DNA from: Marinobacter salinus
GTDB lineage: Bacteria > Pseudomonadota > Gammaproteobacteria > Pseudomonadales > Oleiphilaceae
DNA: 64,000 nt
Direction of reading: 5' to 3'
Assembly: GCF_001854125.1 (NCBI RefSeq)
Contig: NZ_CP017715.1
Coordinates: forward strand, 1,116,001-1,180,000
Position numbers and translations under genes: made by a program. Shown here piece by piece: positions 27,461-35,539 of the stretch. Positions within the stretch are counted from its first letter, which is position 1, and the number at the start of each line of letters is the position of its first letter. The notes under the pieces are model-generated. The model did not search any database and had not been told where the DNA came from. It saw nothing but the letters and a program-made list of their open reading frames with translations.

Positions 27461-28768
27461 CTAAACGTAGAAGTCCAGATCTTCCTGGGCTTTCAGGAGG
27501 TCCCGCATCTTGATGGGGTCGTCACCGAAGAAGAAGATCAGGCCCCAATGAGTGCCATAGGCTAACCGTTCAGGAACTATCTCTTCTTTAGGCGCGATCA
27601 ATTCGTGAGACTCGAAGTAGGGGTGTTCAACCGTTTCCTTGGGCATTTCCAGCCTGCTGATTACACGACGTCTTGGATATACGCCGAAGCACCCTGCGTA
27701 GCCCTTCGCGTCAACCACCTCGCGGGGGAAGAAGCTATCTACCTCCTCTTTGGTGGTTTTAGGATCAAACACCAACATAGAAGCCTGGTACGCACTAAAT
27801 CCATAAGCTCTCTCAATAAGTTCAAAAGCCTTGAACCCAGGCGGACGATATGCAACTTCCCCAAAATACATTTCGCCGTCAGCCGTAACGAAGTACTCGG
27901 GATGGATAAACCCGAATTTGATGTCGAAGGTTTTGATCAACAGTTCGATCTGCTTGGTGATCGCGTTGCGCCAGCTCTCGAGCTCATTGGTAGCGGGGAC
28001 GAATACCGAGTAGCCCAGCGTGACGTATTCGGAAATATTAAGGAACTTGATTTTCCCGTCGTGGATCCAGGCCTCGACAGCAAACTCCCAGCCACTCAGG
28101 TGACTCTCCATCAACAGGGGATACTCTTCCGGCGGAATGGCGTCAATGTCTTCTATCTTGCGAATCATTCGATGGCCGAGACAACCGGCTTTGTCGAAGG
28201 CCTTGACGTGAATCGGGTCGTCAGGGTCACCCTCAAGGTGCAAGAGTGTCTGATTGACGCGCCTCATGAAGCGGACAATGTCGTCTTTTTCATACGCCTC
28301 CTCGAAGATCCCGACGCGAATACCGCCAAGTTGTGCGCGGCGCTTCATCAGGGCTTTGTCACGAAACAAAATAGACTGGCCGTACATATGAGGTTCGTTA
28401 AACAGGACTGAGTTGATCGCCCCTGACCACTCGACGGTTTCCTCGAAGAGAGGTAGCGCTACATCAACGCCTTCCGCTTTTAGCCTTTCTGCAATCTCCA
28501 TGGACCGGTCATTCAGGCGGGTAAAATCCCATGGAATGAAAGGTATCTTGTTTGCGGTGCAGAAATCCGCAGCCCAATCGGGAGCGACCACAATATAGCG
28601 ACGGTCGAACTTCTGCGCGGCCTTGACCGCATTTAAGCTCCAGCCAAGCAGGGCGATGTAGCCTTTGTTCGGATCCTTGGGCGTTTCCGTCCCACGTACA
28701 GAGTCCAATGTTGGATCGAGCCAGGATGATACGTCGTTGGGTAATTGAGTTTCTGACGTTATCGACAT
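27461..28768 (-). CDS. ATP-grasp domain protein, unknown substrate
   Basis: 435 residues. A Rossmann-like pre-domain at the N-terminus (GYIALLGWSLNAVKAAQKF) is followed by an ATP-grasp fold: RDKALMKRRAQLGGIRVGIFEEA, PIHVKAFDKAGCLGHRMI (candidate nucleotide-contacting Lys), MESHLSGWEFAVEAWIHDGKI, and metal-binding FGEVAYRPPGFKAFELIERA. The layout resembles ATP-grasp carboxylate-amine ligases. I do not recognise a characterised member. It faces the HDAC-like gene tail to tail. Confidence 0.8.
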   Translation of the reverse strand: MSITSETQLPNDVSSWLDPTLDSVRGTETPKDPNKGYIALLGWSLNAVKAAQKFDRRYIVVAPDWAADFCTANKIPFIPWDFTRLNDRSMEIAERLKAEGVDVALPLFEETVEWSGAINSVLFNEPHMYGQSILFRDKALMKRRAQLGGIRVGIFEEAYEKDDIVRFMRRVNQTLLHLEGDPDDPIHVKAFDKAGCLGHRMIRKIEDIDAIPPEEYPLLMESHLSGWEFAVEAWIHDGKIKFLNISEYVTLGYSVFVPATNELESWRNAITKQIELLIKTFDIKFGFIHPEYFVTADGEMYFGEVAYRPPGFKAFELIERAYGFSAYQASMLVFDPKTTKEEVDSFFPREVVDAKGYAGCFGVYPRRRVISRLEMPKETVEHPYFESHELIAPKEEIVPERLAYGTHWGLIFFFGDDPIKMRDLLKAQEDLDFYV

Positions 28769-29157
28769 ATTAGCTTCTCCTTGCTGGTTAACTCAGAACT
28801 AAGCCTACAATGAAGCGCACCAAGTGCGCGGAACTGTTAAGCAGGGCAGTTCTCATCGGGCAGATTCTGCGGCCCCGTGCATTCCAATTTTCAACATAAG
28901 ATTTAACCGGTCTGGTTACAAGCTGAAACGCGGGCACCGGAACGCGGCAGCTCTTCGCAAAATAGACCTCACATAACGAGATCTGAATTTAATTTCATTA
29001 ACTGGCGTTTGTTGGTGCGGCAGCGCTCTGTGAAGGGAAGGGCTAAAATCGGATGTGCAACTAAAACAGGGATGTTTACACTCACCCAGTGTTATTGCCT
29101 ATTTGGTTTGTGGTTATGCCGCCCCCATAATGTCTGTGATACATGAGGGAGGTCTCT
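28769..29157. other. 389-base stretch without a recognisable gene
   Basis: Holds the promoter side of the ATP-grasp gene and of the 68-codon ORF. It is AT-richer than its surroundings, and no tRNA, ORF or repeat could be supported. A candidate promoter lies at 29103-29131. Confidence 0.5.
29103..29131 (+). promoter_or_regulatory. Candidate sigma-70 promoter
   Basis: TTGGTT and CATAAT separated by 17 bases, ending 26 bases before the 68-codon ORF start. Both boxes are imperfect. Confidence 0.4.
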
Positions 29158-29364
29158 ATGTCTGACCGTAAATTGGTTAAAGAAACAGATGAACAGAGCG
29201 CCGTGCGCGAGAATCGAAAATACTCGGTGTCTAGCAATCGGGGACGGGCAAATCACAGGATCCGTTATGCAGAAGCAGGAGGCGCTGCAGTAAATACAGA
29301 AGATTGCACGCTTTGCCAGTCAGTCCCGGATCTTTCAGGTCCAGTGGAAGGCAGTAAAGCCTGA
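29158..29364 (+). CDS. Small 68-residue hydrophilic protein, unknown
   Basis: Begins MSDRKLVKETDEQS after a GGGAGG ribosome site at six bases. Strongly charged and probably disordered, with a CxxC pair near the end (DCTLCQSV) that could bind a metal or act as a redox pair. No family recognised. It has its own candidate promoter and a hairpin over its stop, which favours a real gene, but with no homology evidence the call stays tentative. Convergent with hemH. Confidence 0.5.
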   Translation: MSDRKLVKETDEQSAVRENRKYSVSSNRGRANHRIRYAEAGGAAVNTEDCTLCQSVPDLSGPVEGSKA

Positions 29365-29391
29365 GCTGACAGTGATGGTTAGCTCAGGCTT
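29357..29391. terminator. Hairpin between the small ORF and hemH
   Basis: AAGCCTGAGCT and AGCTCAGGCTT form an 11-base perfect stem over the end of the 68-codon ORF. The T-run is only two bases, so termination may be weak. It lies before the hemH stop on the other strand. Confidence 0.5.
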
Positions 29392-29422
29392 GTGACTGCA
29401 AGCGGTTTTCGATGGCTACCGT

Positions 29423-30532
29423 CTAGATATCACGGCCGGGATAGGTGGCTTCTTTTCGCTCATCTGCCCGCTTTAGGCGATCAGCAAGTTCCTCGGGCTC
29501 ATTTTTTGGCACCTGCCACCCTTGAAGGTTTTCTTCGATGAGCTTTACCAGAGCATCGATATGTCCGGGTGTAGCGTTAAGCGCCGGAATATAACTGAAC
29601 GCCTGTCCGCCTGACTCCATGAAGTACTCGCGGTTTTCCTCGTTTATCTCCTCAATGGTCTCAAGACAATCCGATGAAAAACCGGGGCAAAACGCATCTA
29701 CCGATTTTACGCCTTTGCCAGGCAGGGACTTGAGAGTCTCGTCCGTATAAGGTTTTAACCACTCCTCTTTTCCAAATCTTGACTGGAATGTCGTGAGGTA
29801 GTCTTCTTTTCCGAGACCGAGCCGCTCAGCGAGAAGACGAGAGGTCTTGTGGCATTCGCAATGGTAGGGGTCCCCTTTCATCAAGTACTTCAGGGGCACA
29901 CCATGGTAAGACAGAATAAGTTTTTCATTGCGCCCGTGATTCGCCCAATGCGCCTCAATATGCCTGGCCATTGCCTCTATGTACGGAGGAAAGTCAGGAT
30001 AATGGGATACAAAGCGGAAATCTGGCAGCCAGCGTCGCTTGCTGAAGTCCTTTGCGACCGCATCAAAGGTCGAGGCTGATGTGGATGCGGAATACTGGGG
30101 GTAGAGCGGGAGCACCAGAAGCTTTCGCACCCCTTGATGCTGCATCTCGTCCAGGACTTTGGCGATGGATGGGTTGCCGTAACGCATCGCAAAACCAACG
30201 ACTACGTTGGGACCATACTTCTTCTTAAGCGCTTCGCGAATGCCTTCAGCCTGCTTTGCCGTGTGGATCAGCAGCGGCGAGCCCTCCGCCTGCCAGACGC
30301 TCGAATAGGCTTTAGCGCTGCGCTTTGGCCGGATGCGTAAAATGATGCCGTGGAGAATCAACCACCATAGGGGGCGGGGTAGCTCTACGACACGGGGGTC
30401 CGAGAGAAATTCAGCCAGGTACCGCCGGAGTGCGGACGTTGTGGGTGCATCGGGAGTGCCGAGATTGGTTACCAAAACACCAAGCCGGTCGGCCTGATTA
30501 TGGCTGAAGTTCTCTGAACCTTTGTACTGCAT
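29423..30532 (-). CDS. hemH: Ferrochelatase
   Basis: Inserts Fe2+ into protoporphyrin IX, the last haem step. 369 residues. GVLVTNLGTPDAPTTSALRRYLAEFLSDPRVVELP is the standard opening; the catalytic His is in LILSYHGVPLKYL; the second-shell set FQSRFGKEEWLKPYTDETL and AFCPGFSSDCLETIEEI follows. Single gene upstream of nothing obvious on its strand; 36 bases after the DUF442 gene, so possibly co-transcribed. Confidence 0.95.
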   Translation of the reverse strand: MQYKGSENFSHNQADRLGVLVTNLGTPDAPTTSALRRYLAEFLSDPRVVELPRPLWWLILHGIILRIRPKRSAKAYSSVWQAEGSPLLIHTAKQAEGIREALKKKYGPNVVVGFAMRYGNPSIAKVLDEMQHQGVRKLLVLPLYPQYSASTSASTFDAVAKDFSKRRWLPDFRFVSHYPDFPPYIEAMARHIEAHWANHGRNEKLILSYHGVPLKYLMKGDPYHCECHKTSRLLAERLGLGKEDYLTTFQSRFGKEEWLKPYTDETLKSLPGKGVKSVDAFCPGFSSDCLETIEEINEENREYFMESGGQAFSYIPALNATPGHIDALVKLIEENLQGWQVPKNEPEELADRLKRADERKEATYPGRDI

Positions 30533-30568
30533 TCGGTGAATCCTGCTCGTTGATCTTCTTGGTTGTGA

Positions 30569-31000
30569 TCAGTCCTTGTCTTGCGACTGTTGGGCTAACC
30601 GGGGCGCGAGCCCGCTGATGTCGTAACCGGCGTTGCGCGCTTTGTCAATAATCTCCCGGGCCGGCATGGAGCGTGCGGCGCTTAGTGCCCAGAGCACCGT
30701 GCAGCGGGTGCCAGACCGACAGAAGGCAAGTACGGGTTTTTCCGCGTCACGGATCATCGGTGCGAAATGTTCGACGTCCTGATCCGTGATGTTGCCGGAC
30801 TCTACCGGCATGTAAACCCAGTCAAGCCCGTTCTCTCGGGCTGCTGCCTCGATATCTGCCATGGCCGGTTGGCCATATTCTTCCTGGTCAGGGCGGTTGG
30901 CAACCAGCGTTTTAAAGCCGAGCCGGGCTGCCTCGGCAACGTCTTCGACAGAGATCTGTGGTGCTACCGAAATTGTGTCATCGATTGTTCTGATATCCAT
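30569..31000 (-). CDS. DUF442/TIGR01244 phosphatase-like sulfur-metabolism protein
   Basis: 143 residues from the internal ATG of MDIRTIDDTISVAPQIS, which fits family starts. The P-loop signature HCX5R-like motif LAFCRSGTRCTVLW carries the reactive cysteine and arginine of the dual-specificity phosphatase fold; DUF442 proteins are linked to sulfide oxidation (the domain is fused to persulfide dioxygenase in some bacteria). Neighbouring YeeE/YedE sulfur transporters support that role. Substrate unproven. Confidence 0.82.
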   Translation of the reverse strand: MDIRTIDDTISVAPQISVEDVAEAARLGFKTLVANRPDQEEYGQPAMADIEAAARENGLDWVYMPVESGNITDQDVEHFAPMIRDAEKPVLAFCRSGTRCTVLWALSAARSMPAREIIDKARNAGYDISGLAPRLAQQSQDKD

Positions 31001-31096
31001 TGGAATTGCCTCCGCAGCGGGTAATAGAACTGCCGGCATGATCGCACAGCTCCTGCTGCGTGTCAGACCGGCGGGGAAATAACTTGCCAGAATCGA

Positions 31097-31522
31097 TCAG
31101 GCCTTTGCGGACCTGCGCTCTAGCACTTCGAAAATGAGCATGCCTGCCACCATGGCTGCGACGAAAACCATAGCTTTGGTTTCCCCCGCGCCAAGTGCGA
31201 CTAATGCTGGCCCAGGGCAGAATCCGGCGATGCCCCAGCCAACGCCAAAGGTGAGGCCGCCGATGACCAGGCGCTTATCAATGTGGGTGTGACCGGGCAC
31301 CTTCATGTTGAAGCCAAGAAACGACAGTGTCCGTCTGCGGGCAACGGCGAAGGCTCCGAGGCCCACGAGAATGGCGCCTCCCATGACGAACGCCAGGGAA
31401 GGGTCCCAGAGTCCTGCAAGGTCAAGAAAACCAAGTACCTTTTCGGGGTTGGACATGCCGGAAACAATAAGCCCGAGACCAAAGATCAAGCCAGAGATGA
31501 AGGATGCTAAAGAGTATTTCAT
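31097..31522 (-). CDS. YeeE/YedE sulfur transporter, C-terminal half protein
   Basis: 141 residues, four hydrophobic helices. The conserved cysteine loop of the YeeE family is present as GIAGFCPGPALVALG. In E. coli YeeE is a single polypeptide that imports thiosulfate; here, as in the pmpA/pmpB pairs, it is split in two genes. Start codon is four bases after the stop of the first half, so the two are coupled. The start at MKYSLASF is chosen because the longer reading lies within the partner gene. Confidence 0.87.
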   Translation of the reverse strand: MKYSLASFISGLIFGLGLIVSGMSNPEKVLGFLDLAGLWDPSLAFVMGGAILVGLGAFAVARRRTLSFLGFNMKVPGHTHIDKRLVIGGLTFGVGWGIAGFCPGPALVALGAGETKAMVFVAAMVAGMLIFEVLERRSAKA

Positions 31523-31526
31523 GGCA

Positions 31527-31964
31527 TCACGCTCCCAGCAGGTGGCGGATAACAAAGACAGTGACGAATCCCGCGACCATAAAGCTGAGTGTTGCAGCAA
31601 GAGATCGCAGGGAAAGCCGAGAAAGGCCGCACACGCCGTGCCCACTGGTGCAGCCCGAGCCATAACGGGTGCCTACCCCTACAAGCAGGCCGGCAATAAT
31701 CAACGTCGGGTAGTTGGCATTGATTTCAATAGGTGGCATTTCCGCGGCGAGGAGCCAGGCGATCGGTGCACCTATCAGGCCAATCAAAAAGGCGACCCGC
31801 CAAGCAATATCGCCACGGGCTGGCACCAGTAAGGCGCCAAGTATACCGCTGATGCCAGCAACGCGGCCGTTCAGAAGCAAAAAACTGGCGGCGGCAAGCC
31901 CAATCAGAATACCGCCCACCAGAGCAGACCAGGGAGTAAAGTTACTCCAGGCAATGTCGATCAT
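31527..31964 (-). CDS. YeeE/YedE sulfur transporter, N-terminal half protein
   Basis: 145 residues, four hydrophobic helices. The thiosulfate-binding cysteine signature GSGCTSGHGVCGLSRLSLRS is intact. First gene of a set with the second YeeE half and the DUF442 protein, a sulfur-uptake or sulfide-handling group. GGAG ribosome site before the ATG. A terminator-like hairpin lies 66 bases upstream in its leader. Confidence 0.88.
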   Translation of the reverse strand: MIDIAWSNFTPWSALVGGILIGLAAASFLLLNGRVAGISGILGALLVPARGDIAWRVAFLIGLIGAPIAWLLAAEMPPIEINANYPTLIIAGLLVGVGTRYGSGCTSGHGVCGLSRLSLRSLAATLSFMVAGFVTVFVIRHLLGA

Positions 31965-32313
31965 TCAGTGTCTCCATGATGTTTGTATGTCAATTTTGGA
32001 ATAAGGATATAATTGAGGGCAATAATAACAAAAAAAGCCCGGCAAAGTGTGCCGGGCAGAGGCGTGCGAGTAGTATCCATGAAAGACTTCCAGACAACCG
32101 GCGTCAGCAGGGACACCGGTATAGGGAAGTATTGACTATATTTTGAACACTTCAAGCGAGAACCAGTTTCGTTTGAAAACATTTTTTCATATCGGATGCG
32201 TGTTTATACTGCGACCTTTCCTGATGCGGTTTTCAGCCTGACTGAAATCCTCCGCACACTGTAATATACTGGACTATCACAGCAATAGTCCTTCCTGTCC
32301 CCGAGGTTGTTAC
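31965..32313. other. 349-base gene-free stretch between yeeE and phasin genes
   Basis: Divergent promoter region. Apart from the minus-strand hairpin at 32030-32057 I find no supported gene; a 73-codon minus frame runs through the hairpin and has no ribosome site. Confidence 0.5.
32030..32057 (-). terminator. Terminator or attenuator in the yeeE leader
   Basis: GCCCGGC and GCCGGGC form a seven-base GC stem; on the minus strand it is followed by seven Ts. It sits 66 bases before the yeeE start with no minus-strand gene upstream that it could close, so attenuation or the end of a small RNA are possible. Confidence 0.65.
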
Positions 32314-32730
32314 ATGTCAGACGAAAACGACAAGAAGCCGGAAAGCGATCCGCAACTGGCGGCAAAAATCAAGGGTTCTGCACGCCAGATCTGGCTTGCC
32401 GGCCTTGGGGCATACACCAAAGCAGAAGAAGACACCGGTCGGTTCTTTGATCGCCTGGTCCAGGAGGGCGAGCAACTTGAAAATAAAACTCGCGGTGTGG
32501 TTGAAAAACAGATCAAATCTGTCGAGGACCGCGTGGGTGGTGTGCGCGAACGGGCAACCGGTACCTGGGACAAGCTGGAACATCTGTTTGATGAGCGGGT
32601 ATCCGGTGCACTGAGGCGCCTCGGTATCCATCGTCGCGAGGAAATTGAAGCTCTGGAAAGACGGATAGAGGCCCTCGAAAGTGAACTGGTGCGTCTGCAA
32701 GGGCAATCCCGCCGCGACGAAGAGGAATAG
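32314..32730 (+). CDS. Phasin (PhaF/PhaI type polyhydroxyalkanoate granule protein)
   Basis: 138 residues. The core ARQIWLAGLGAYTKAEEDTGRFFDRLVQEGEQLE is the PhaF/PhaI phasin signature; a long amphipathic helix and a coiled-coil end (EEIEALERRIEALESELVRLQGQ) follow. Coats PHA granules. No PHA synthase or depolymerase lies in the window, so the gene is detached from the usual pha cluster; it meets the PhaD-like regulator tail to tail. Confidence 0.85.
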   Translation: MSDENDKKPESDPQLAAKIKGSARQIWLAGLGAYTKAEEDTGRFFDRLVQEGEQLENKTRGVVEKQIKSVEDRVGGVRERATGTWDKLEHLFDERVSGALRRLGIHRREEIEALERRIEALESELVRLQGQSRRDEEE

Positions 32731-32737
32731 TAAGCCT

Positions 32738-33367
32738 CTACAGGTAATCCCGGCTCATCAGTTTTGCCTCTTCTTGCTCTTCTATTCCCAGAAAGGGGAT
32801 AACGAGGTGCATCATCTGATAGACACCCTTTCCGGGATCAACCGATTCTCGGTCGTGCAAATGGGAAAGGGTATCAAAACTACTCCAGTAACAGGCGGTT
32901 AGCGTCAATTGCTCACAAAGGGACTGAAGTTGTTCCGGTTCGATTTCCATCATGCCCTGGCGGCGGAAACTCTCGCAAATGGTCCGGAAAGCGGTGGTTT
33001 TCTTTTTGAGAATGCGCCGAAAACGTGTTTGCAACTGATTATAGCGAGAGAGCACGTTGACTAGATCCTGATAAATAAAACGGTATCGGGAAACGCTCTC
33101 AAACAGCATGTGAAGGAAAAAACCTTTCTGATCGAGGCTGATTTCCGCATCCTCCGGCACAGTCAGCAGGTCCAGCATTTCTTCCTCAAACCGTTCGAAC
33201 AGCTCCTCGACAATATCCCCTTTGCTCTTGAAGTGGTAGTAGAGGTTACCAGGGCTGATATCCAGTTCGTCCGAGATCAGCAGCGTGGTGACATTAGGCT
33301 CCCCAACGCTGTTAAATAGCATCAGACTGGTGTTGAGGATGCGGTCGCGGGTTTTGATTTTTGTCAT
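32738..33367 (-). CDS. TetR-family regulator, PhaD-like
   Basis: 209 residues. N-terminal HTH: TKIKTRDRILNTSLMLFNSVGEPNVTTLLISDELDISPGNLYYHFKSK is close to the Pseudomonas PhaD opening (KTRDRILxxxLxLFNxxGEPNVxT). C-terminal all-helical ligand domain. PhaD activates phasin and pha genes in Pseudomonas; the phasin neighbour agrees. The start at MTKIKTRDR is chosen over an ATG five codons upstream. Confidence 0.82.
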   Translation of the reverse strand: MTKIKTRDRILNTSLMLFNSVGEPNVTTLLISDELDISPGNLYYHFKSKGDIVEELFERFEEEMLDLLTVPEDAEISLDQKGFFLHMLFESVSRYRFIYQDLVNVLSRYNQLQTRFRRILKKKTTAFRTICESFRRQGMMEIEPEQLQSLCEQLTLTACYWSSFDTLSHLHDRESVDPGKGVYQMMHLVIPFLGIEEQEEAKLMSRDYL

Positions 33368-33385
33368 GTCGCGCCCGGCCAAGTC

Positions 33386-34198
33386 CTAAATTTCGAAGCT
33401 CGCCCAGACCGGGCAGTGGTCTGAGGGCCGGTCCATGGCGCGGATATCGTAGGAAACACCAGCTTCTTTTGCCTTTGGCAGGAGGTTATCGCTGGCCATG
33501 ATCAGGTCTATCCGAAGGCCTCGTCTCGGGTCGCGCTCAAATCCCTTGCTTCGGTAATCAAACCAGCTGAAGGTGTCCGTCTCTTCCGGGTGAAGGTGAC
33601 GGAAAACGTCGGTGAAGCCGCGTTGTTCAACCTGGCTGAGCCACTCACGCTCTTCAGGCAGAAAGCTGCATTTTCCGGTTCTTAACCAGCGCTTGGCATT
33701 GTCGGCGCCAATACCGATGTCCTTGTCGGTCGGGGAGATGTTCATGTCACCCATCACTACAACGTGGCCTCCGTCCTTTTGCAGCTCATCCAGATACTTC
33801 ATGAGGTCTGCGTAAAACCTTTCCTTGGCCGGAAACTTGACCGGGTGATCGCGGCTCTCGCCTTGGGGGAAATACCCGTTGACCACTGCAAGCTTTTCGC
33901 CGTTAACGGTGAAATGGCCGGTGATCAGACGTCGCTGTGAGTCTTCGCCGTCCCAGGGGTAACCCTTGATTACGTTGTCCGGCTCTTTTCGTGATAGCAG
34001 TGCAACACCGTAGTGAGTCTTCTGGCCATGGAAGTGGACGTGGTAGCCGAGTTCCCGAATGGCTTCCACCGGAAACTCCTCGTCCCTGACCTTGGTCTCC
34101 TGAAGACCGATGAAGTCCGGGTTCAGGTTTTTAATAACGGCTTCGAGTTGATGCAAACGGGTACGAATACTGTTGACGTTGAAAGACACGAACATCAT
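33386..34198 (-). CDS. xthA: Exodeoxyribonuclease III (AP endonuclease)
   Basis: Base-excision repair enzyme, 270 residues. Family motifs: FVSFNVNSIRTRLHQL; metal-binding Glu in IGLQETKVRDEEFP; NGYFPQGESRDHPVKF; Asp/Asn pair in VVMGDMNISPTDKDIG; FSWFDYRSKGFERDPRRGLRIDLI; catalytic His in RPSDHCPVWASF. The frame starts with two ATGs, so the true start may be three bases later. Confidence 0.95.
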   Translation of the reverse strand: MMFVSFNVNSIRTRLHQLEAVIKNLNPDFIGLQETKVRDEEFPVEAIRELGYHVHFHGQKTHYGVALLSRKEPDNVIKGYPWDGEDSQRRLITGHFTVNGEKLAVVNGYFPQGESRDHPVKFPAKERFYADLMKYLDELQKDGGHVVVMGDMNISPTDKDIGIGADNAKRWLRTGKCSFLPEEREWLSQVEQRGFTDVFRHLHPEETDTFSWFDYRSKGFERDPRRGLRIDLIMASDNLLPKAKEAGVSYDIRAMDRPSDHCPVWASFEI

Positions 34199-34274
34199 GA
34201 CTGCTGATTCTCCGGCGTTGGATCCGTCGGGGAGTTTAACACACAGAGCCAGGGGCGCCGCCTGGCTTTGGGAG

Positions 34275-35021
34275 TCAGTTTGAGGGAGTCAGTTCACATT
34301 CTGGCCAGGTATCGACGGAATACCTGATATGGGCCGTGTAATTGCTGTCAGCGCTTTCTCGGATGTTGGTCAGGCCCAGATAGTCTGTGAGTGCGCCGCT
34401 ACTGTTGTAACCCAGAATGATAGGGTCGACGAGAAATCTCAGAACCATCCCGGTAGGCCGGATCTGGAACACGTAATCCGCACGGATATCGGCGTTCTCC
34501 GTCGGTTCAAGAACAAAAGGGTAATGTTCGCCACGGGTCGGCCCGAGAAAACGGAACTCTGTCGTCTGGCCATTAACGAGTTCATTCCAGTGCCTGCGAA
34601 CCAGGTTGTCGAAGCCGGCATCGACAACAACGTCACTGGAGTAGGGGACATCAAACGTCCGGGTTTCGCCCTGAGGCATTTGCCAGTCTATTACCAGCAA
34701 GCCTGGATCGGGATACCTAATGTTCAGGGATTCGCTGAAGTCCGGCTGGCGAAAATCAACGACGGGTCTGAGGACCGAGCCCTGATACTCCAGTGCTTTG
34801 CTGGCAAATACCTCGCCCGTTTCGGGCCTGCGATAGTGGATTTGATCCGATTTCGGCTGGAACAGACCATCGATGCATGCACCTTCGGCGCTGTGTATTT
34901 CCTGATAAAGGATTTTTCCGTCGGGCGTTTTGGCTGTTCCGCTGAAATTCAGTGTGGCGGCAAGCGCCGGAGCCGCAACAAAGGTGAGCAACGCCACGGA
35001 AATCCCGGACACGATGTTCAC
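34275..35021 (-). CDS. Exported protein of the lipid operon, unknown
   Basis: 248 residues starting at GTG in a TAGTG overlap with the DUF2878 gene. Clear signal peptide (MNIVSGISVALLTFVAAPALA|ATL). The mature part begins NFSGTAKTPDGKILYQEIHSAEGAC and looks like a beta-rich periplasmic domain; only two cysteines, possibly a disulfide. Not recognised. Last gene of the eight-gene operon, which suggests a role at the envelope in handling or sensing the modified lipid. Confidence 0.75.
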   Translation of the reverse strand: MNIVSGISVALLTFVAAPALAATLNFSGTAKTPDGKILYQEIHSAEGACIDGLFQPKSDQIHYRRPETGEVFASKALEYQGSVLRPVVDFRQPDFSESLNIRYPDPGLLVIDWQMPQGETRTFDVPYSSDVVVDAGFDNLVRRHWNELVNGQTTEFRFLGPTRGEHYPFVLEPTENADIRADYVFQIRPTGMVLRFLVDPIILGYNSSGALTDYLGLTNIRESADSNYTAHIRYSVDTWPECELTPSN

Positions 35022-35539
35022 TATGCAAGCTCCGGGTATAGAGATTTACGAAGATAAAGCAACAGGGGGAATACAACGAACCAGCCGATGGCCAGTGCCA
35101 GCAAAGATGGAACGAGCTGAGGCAGGCTGACCGCACCAAGCTGGCTCGCGGACCAGTAGGTGAATGGGCCGGCAACGGGCGCTAAAACGAAAGGCAGCCA
35201 TCGTTTCCGGCTGATCCAGTTCAGGGAATGGCTCAGGGTGGTCAGAAATATCGCCCAGACGGCGACCAGCCAGGGCGGGGTCAGGAAAACCTCTCCGCTT
35301 CCGTCGTCCAGAATACCCGTTCGGAACCACAACAAATCCAGTGCAGCGCCGATCACGGTACCGAGTCCGATGAATTGCAGTTCACTCATCCTGTTCTGGC
35401 TGACCAGAACGAAATGCAAAACCAGCAAAAGGGCTACCAGACCGGCCGATGGCAGCCCGGGGTATACAATGCACGTCAGCCAGCCAATCTGAAAAGCAAT
35501 AAAATTCAGAATGTTGCGGGCAGTTTCTGAAGTGATCAT
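35021..35539 (-). CDS. DUF2878 membrane protein
   Basis: 172 residues, about five hydrophobic helices, with the DUF2878 opening NFIAFQIGWLTCIVYPGL and GLGTVIGAALDLLWFRTGIL. The start overlaps the stop of the CFA-type gene as ATGA. DUF2878 genes recur beside DUF1365 and CFA-like genes in Vibrio, Pseudomonas and others. Function unknown. Confidence 0.83.
   Translation of the reverse strand: MITSETARNILNFIAFQIGWLTCIVYPGLPSAGLVALLLVLHFVLVSQNRMSELQFIGLGTVIGAALDLLWFRTGILDDGSGEVFLTPPWLVAVWAIFLTTLSHSLNWISRKRWLPFVLAPVAGPFTYWSASQLGAVSLPQLVPSLLALAIGWFVVFPLLLYLRKSLYPELA

Noticed and set aside
31961-32182. 73-codon minus ORF in the yeeE leader
   Set aside because: It runs through the hairpin terminator, has no ribosome site and shows no conserved feature.
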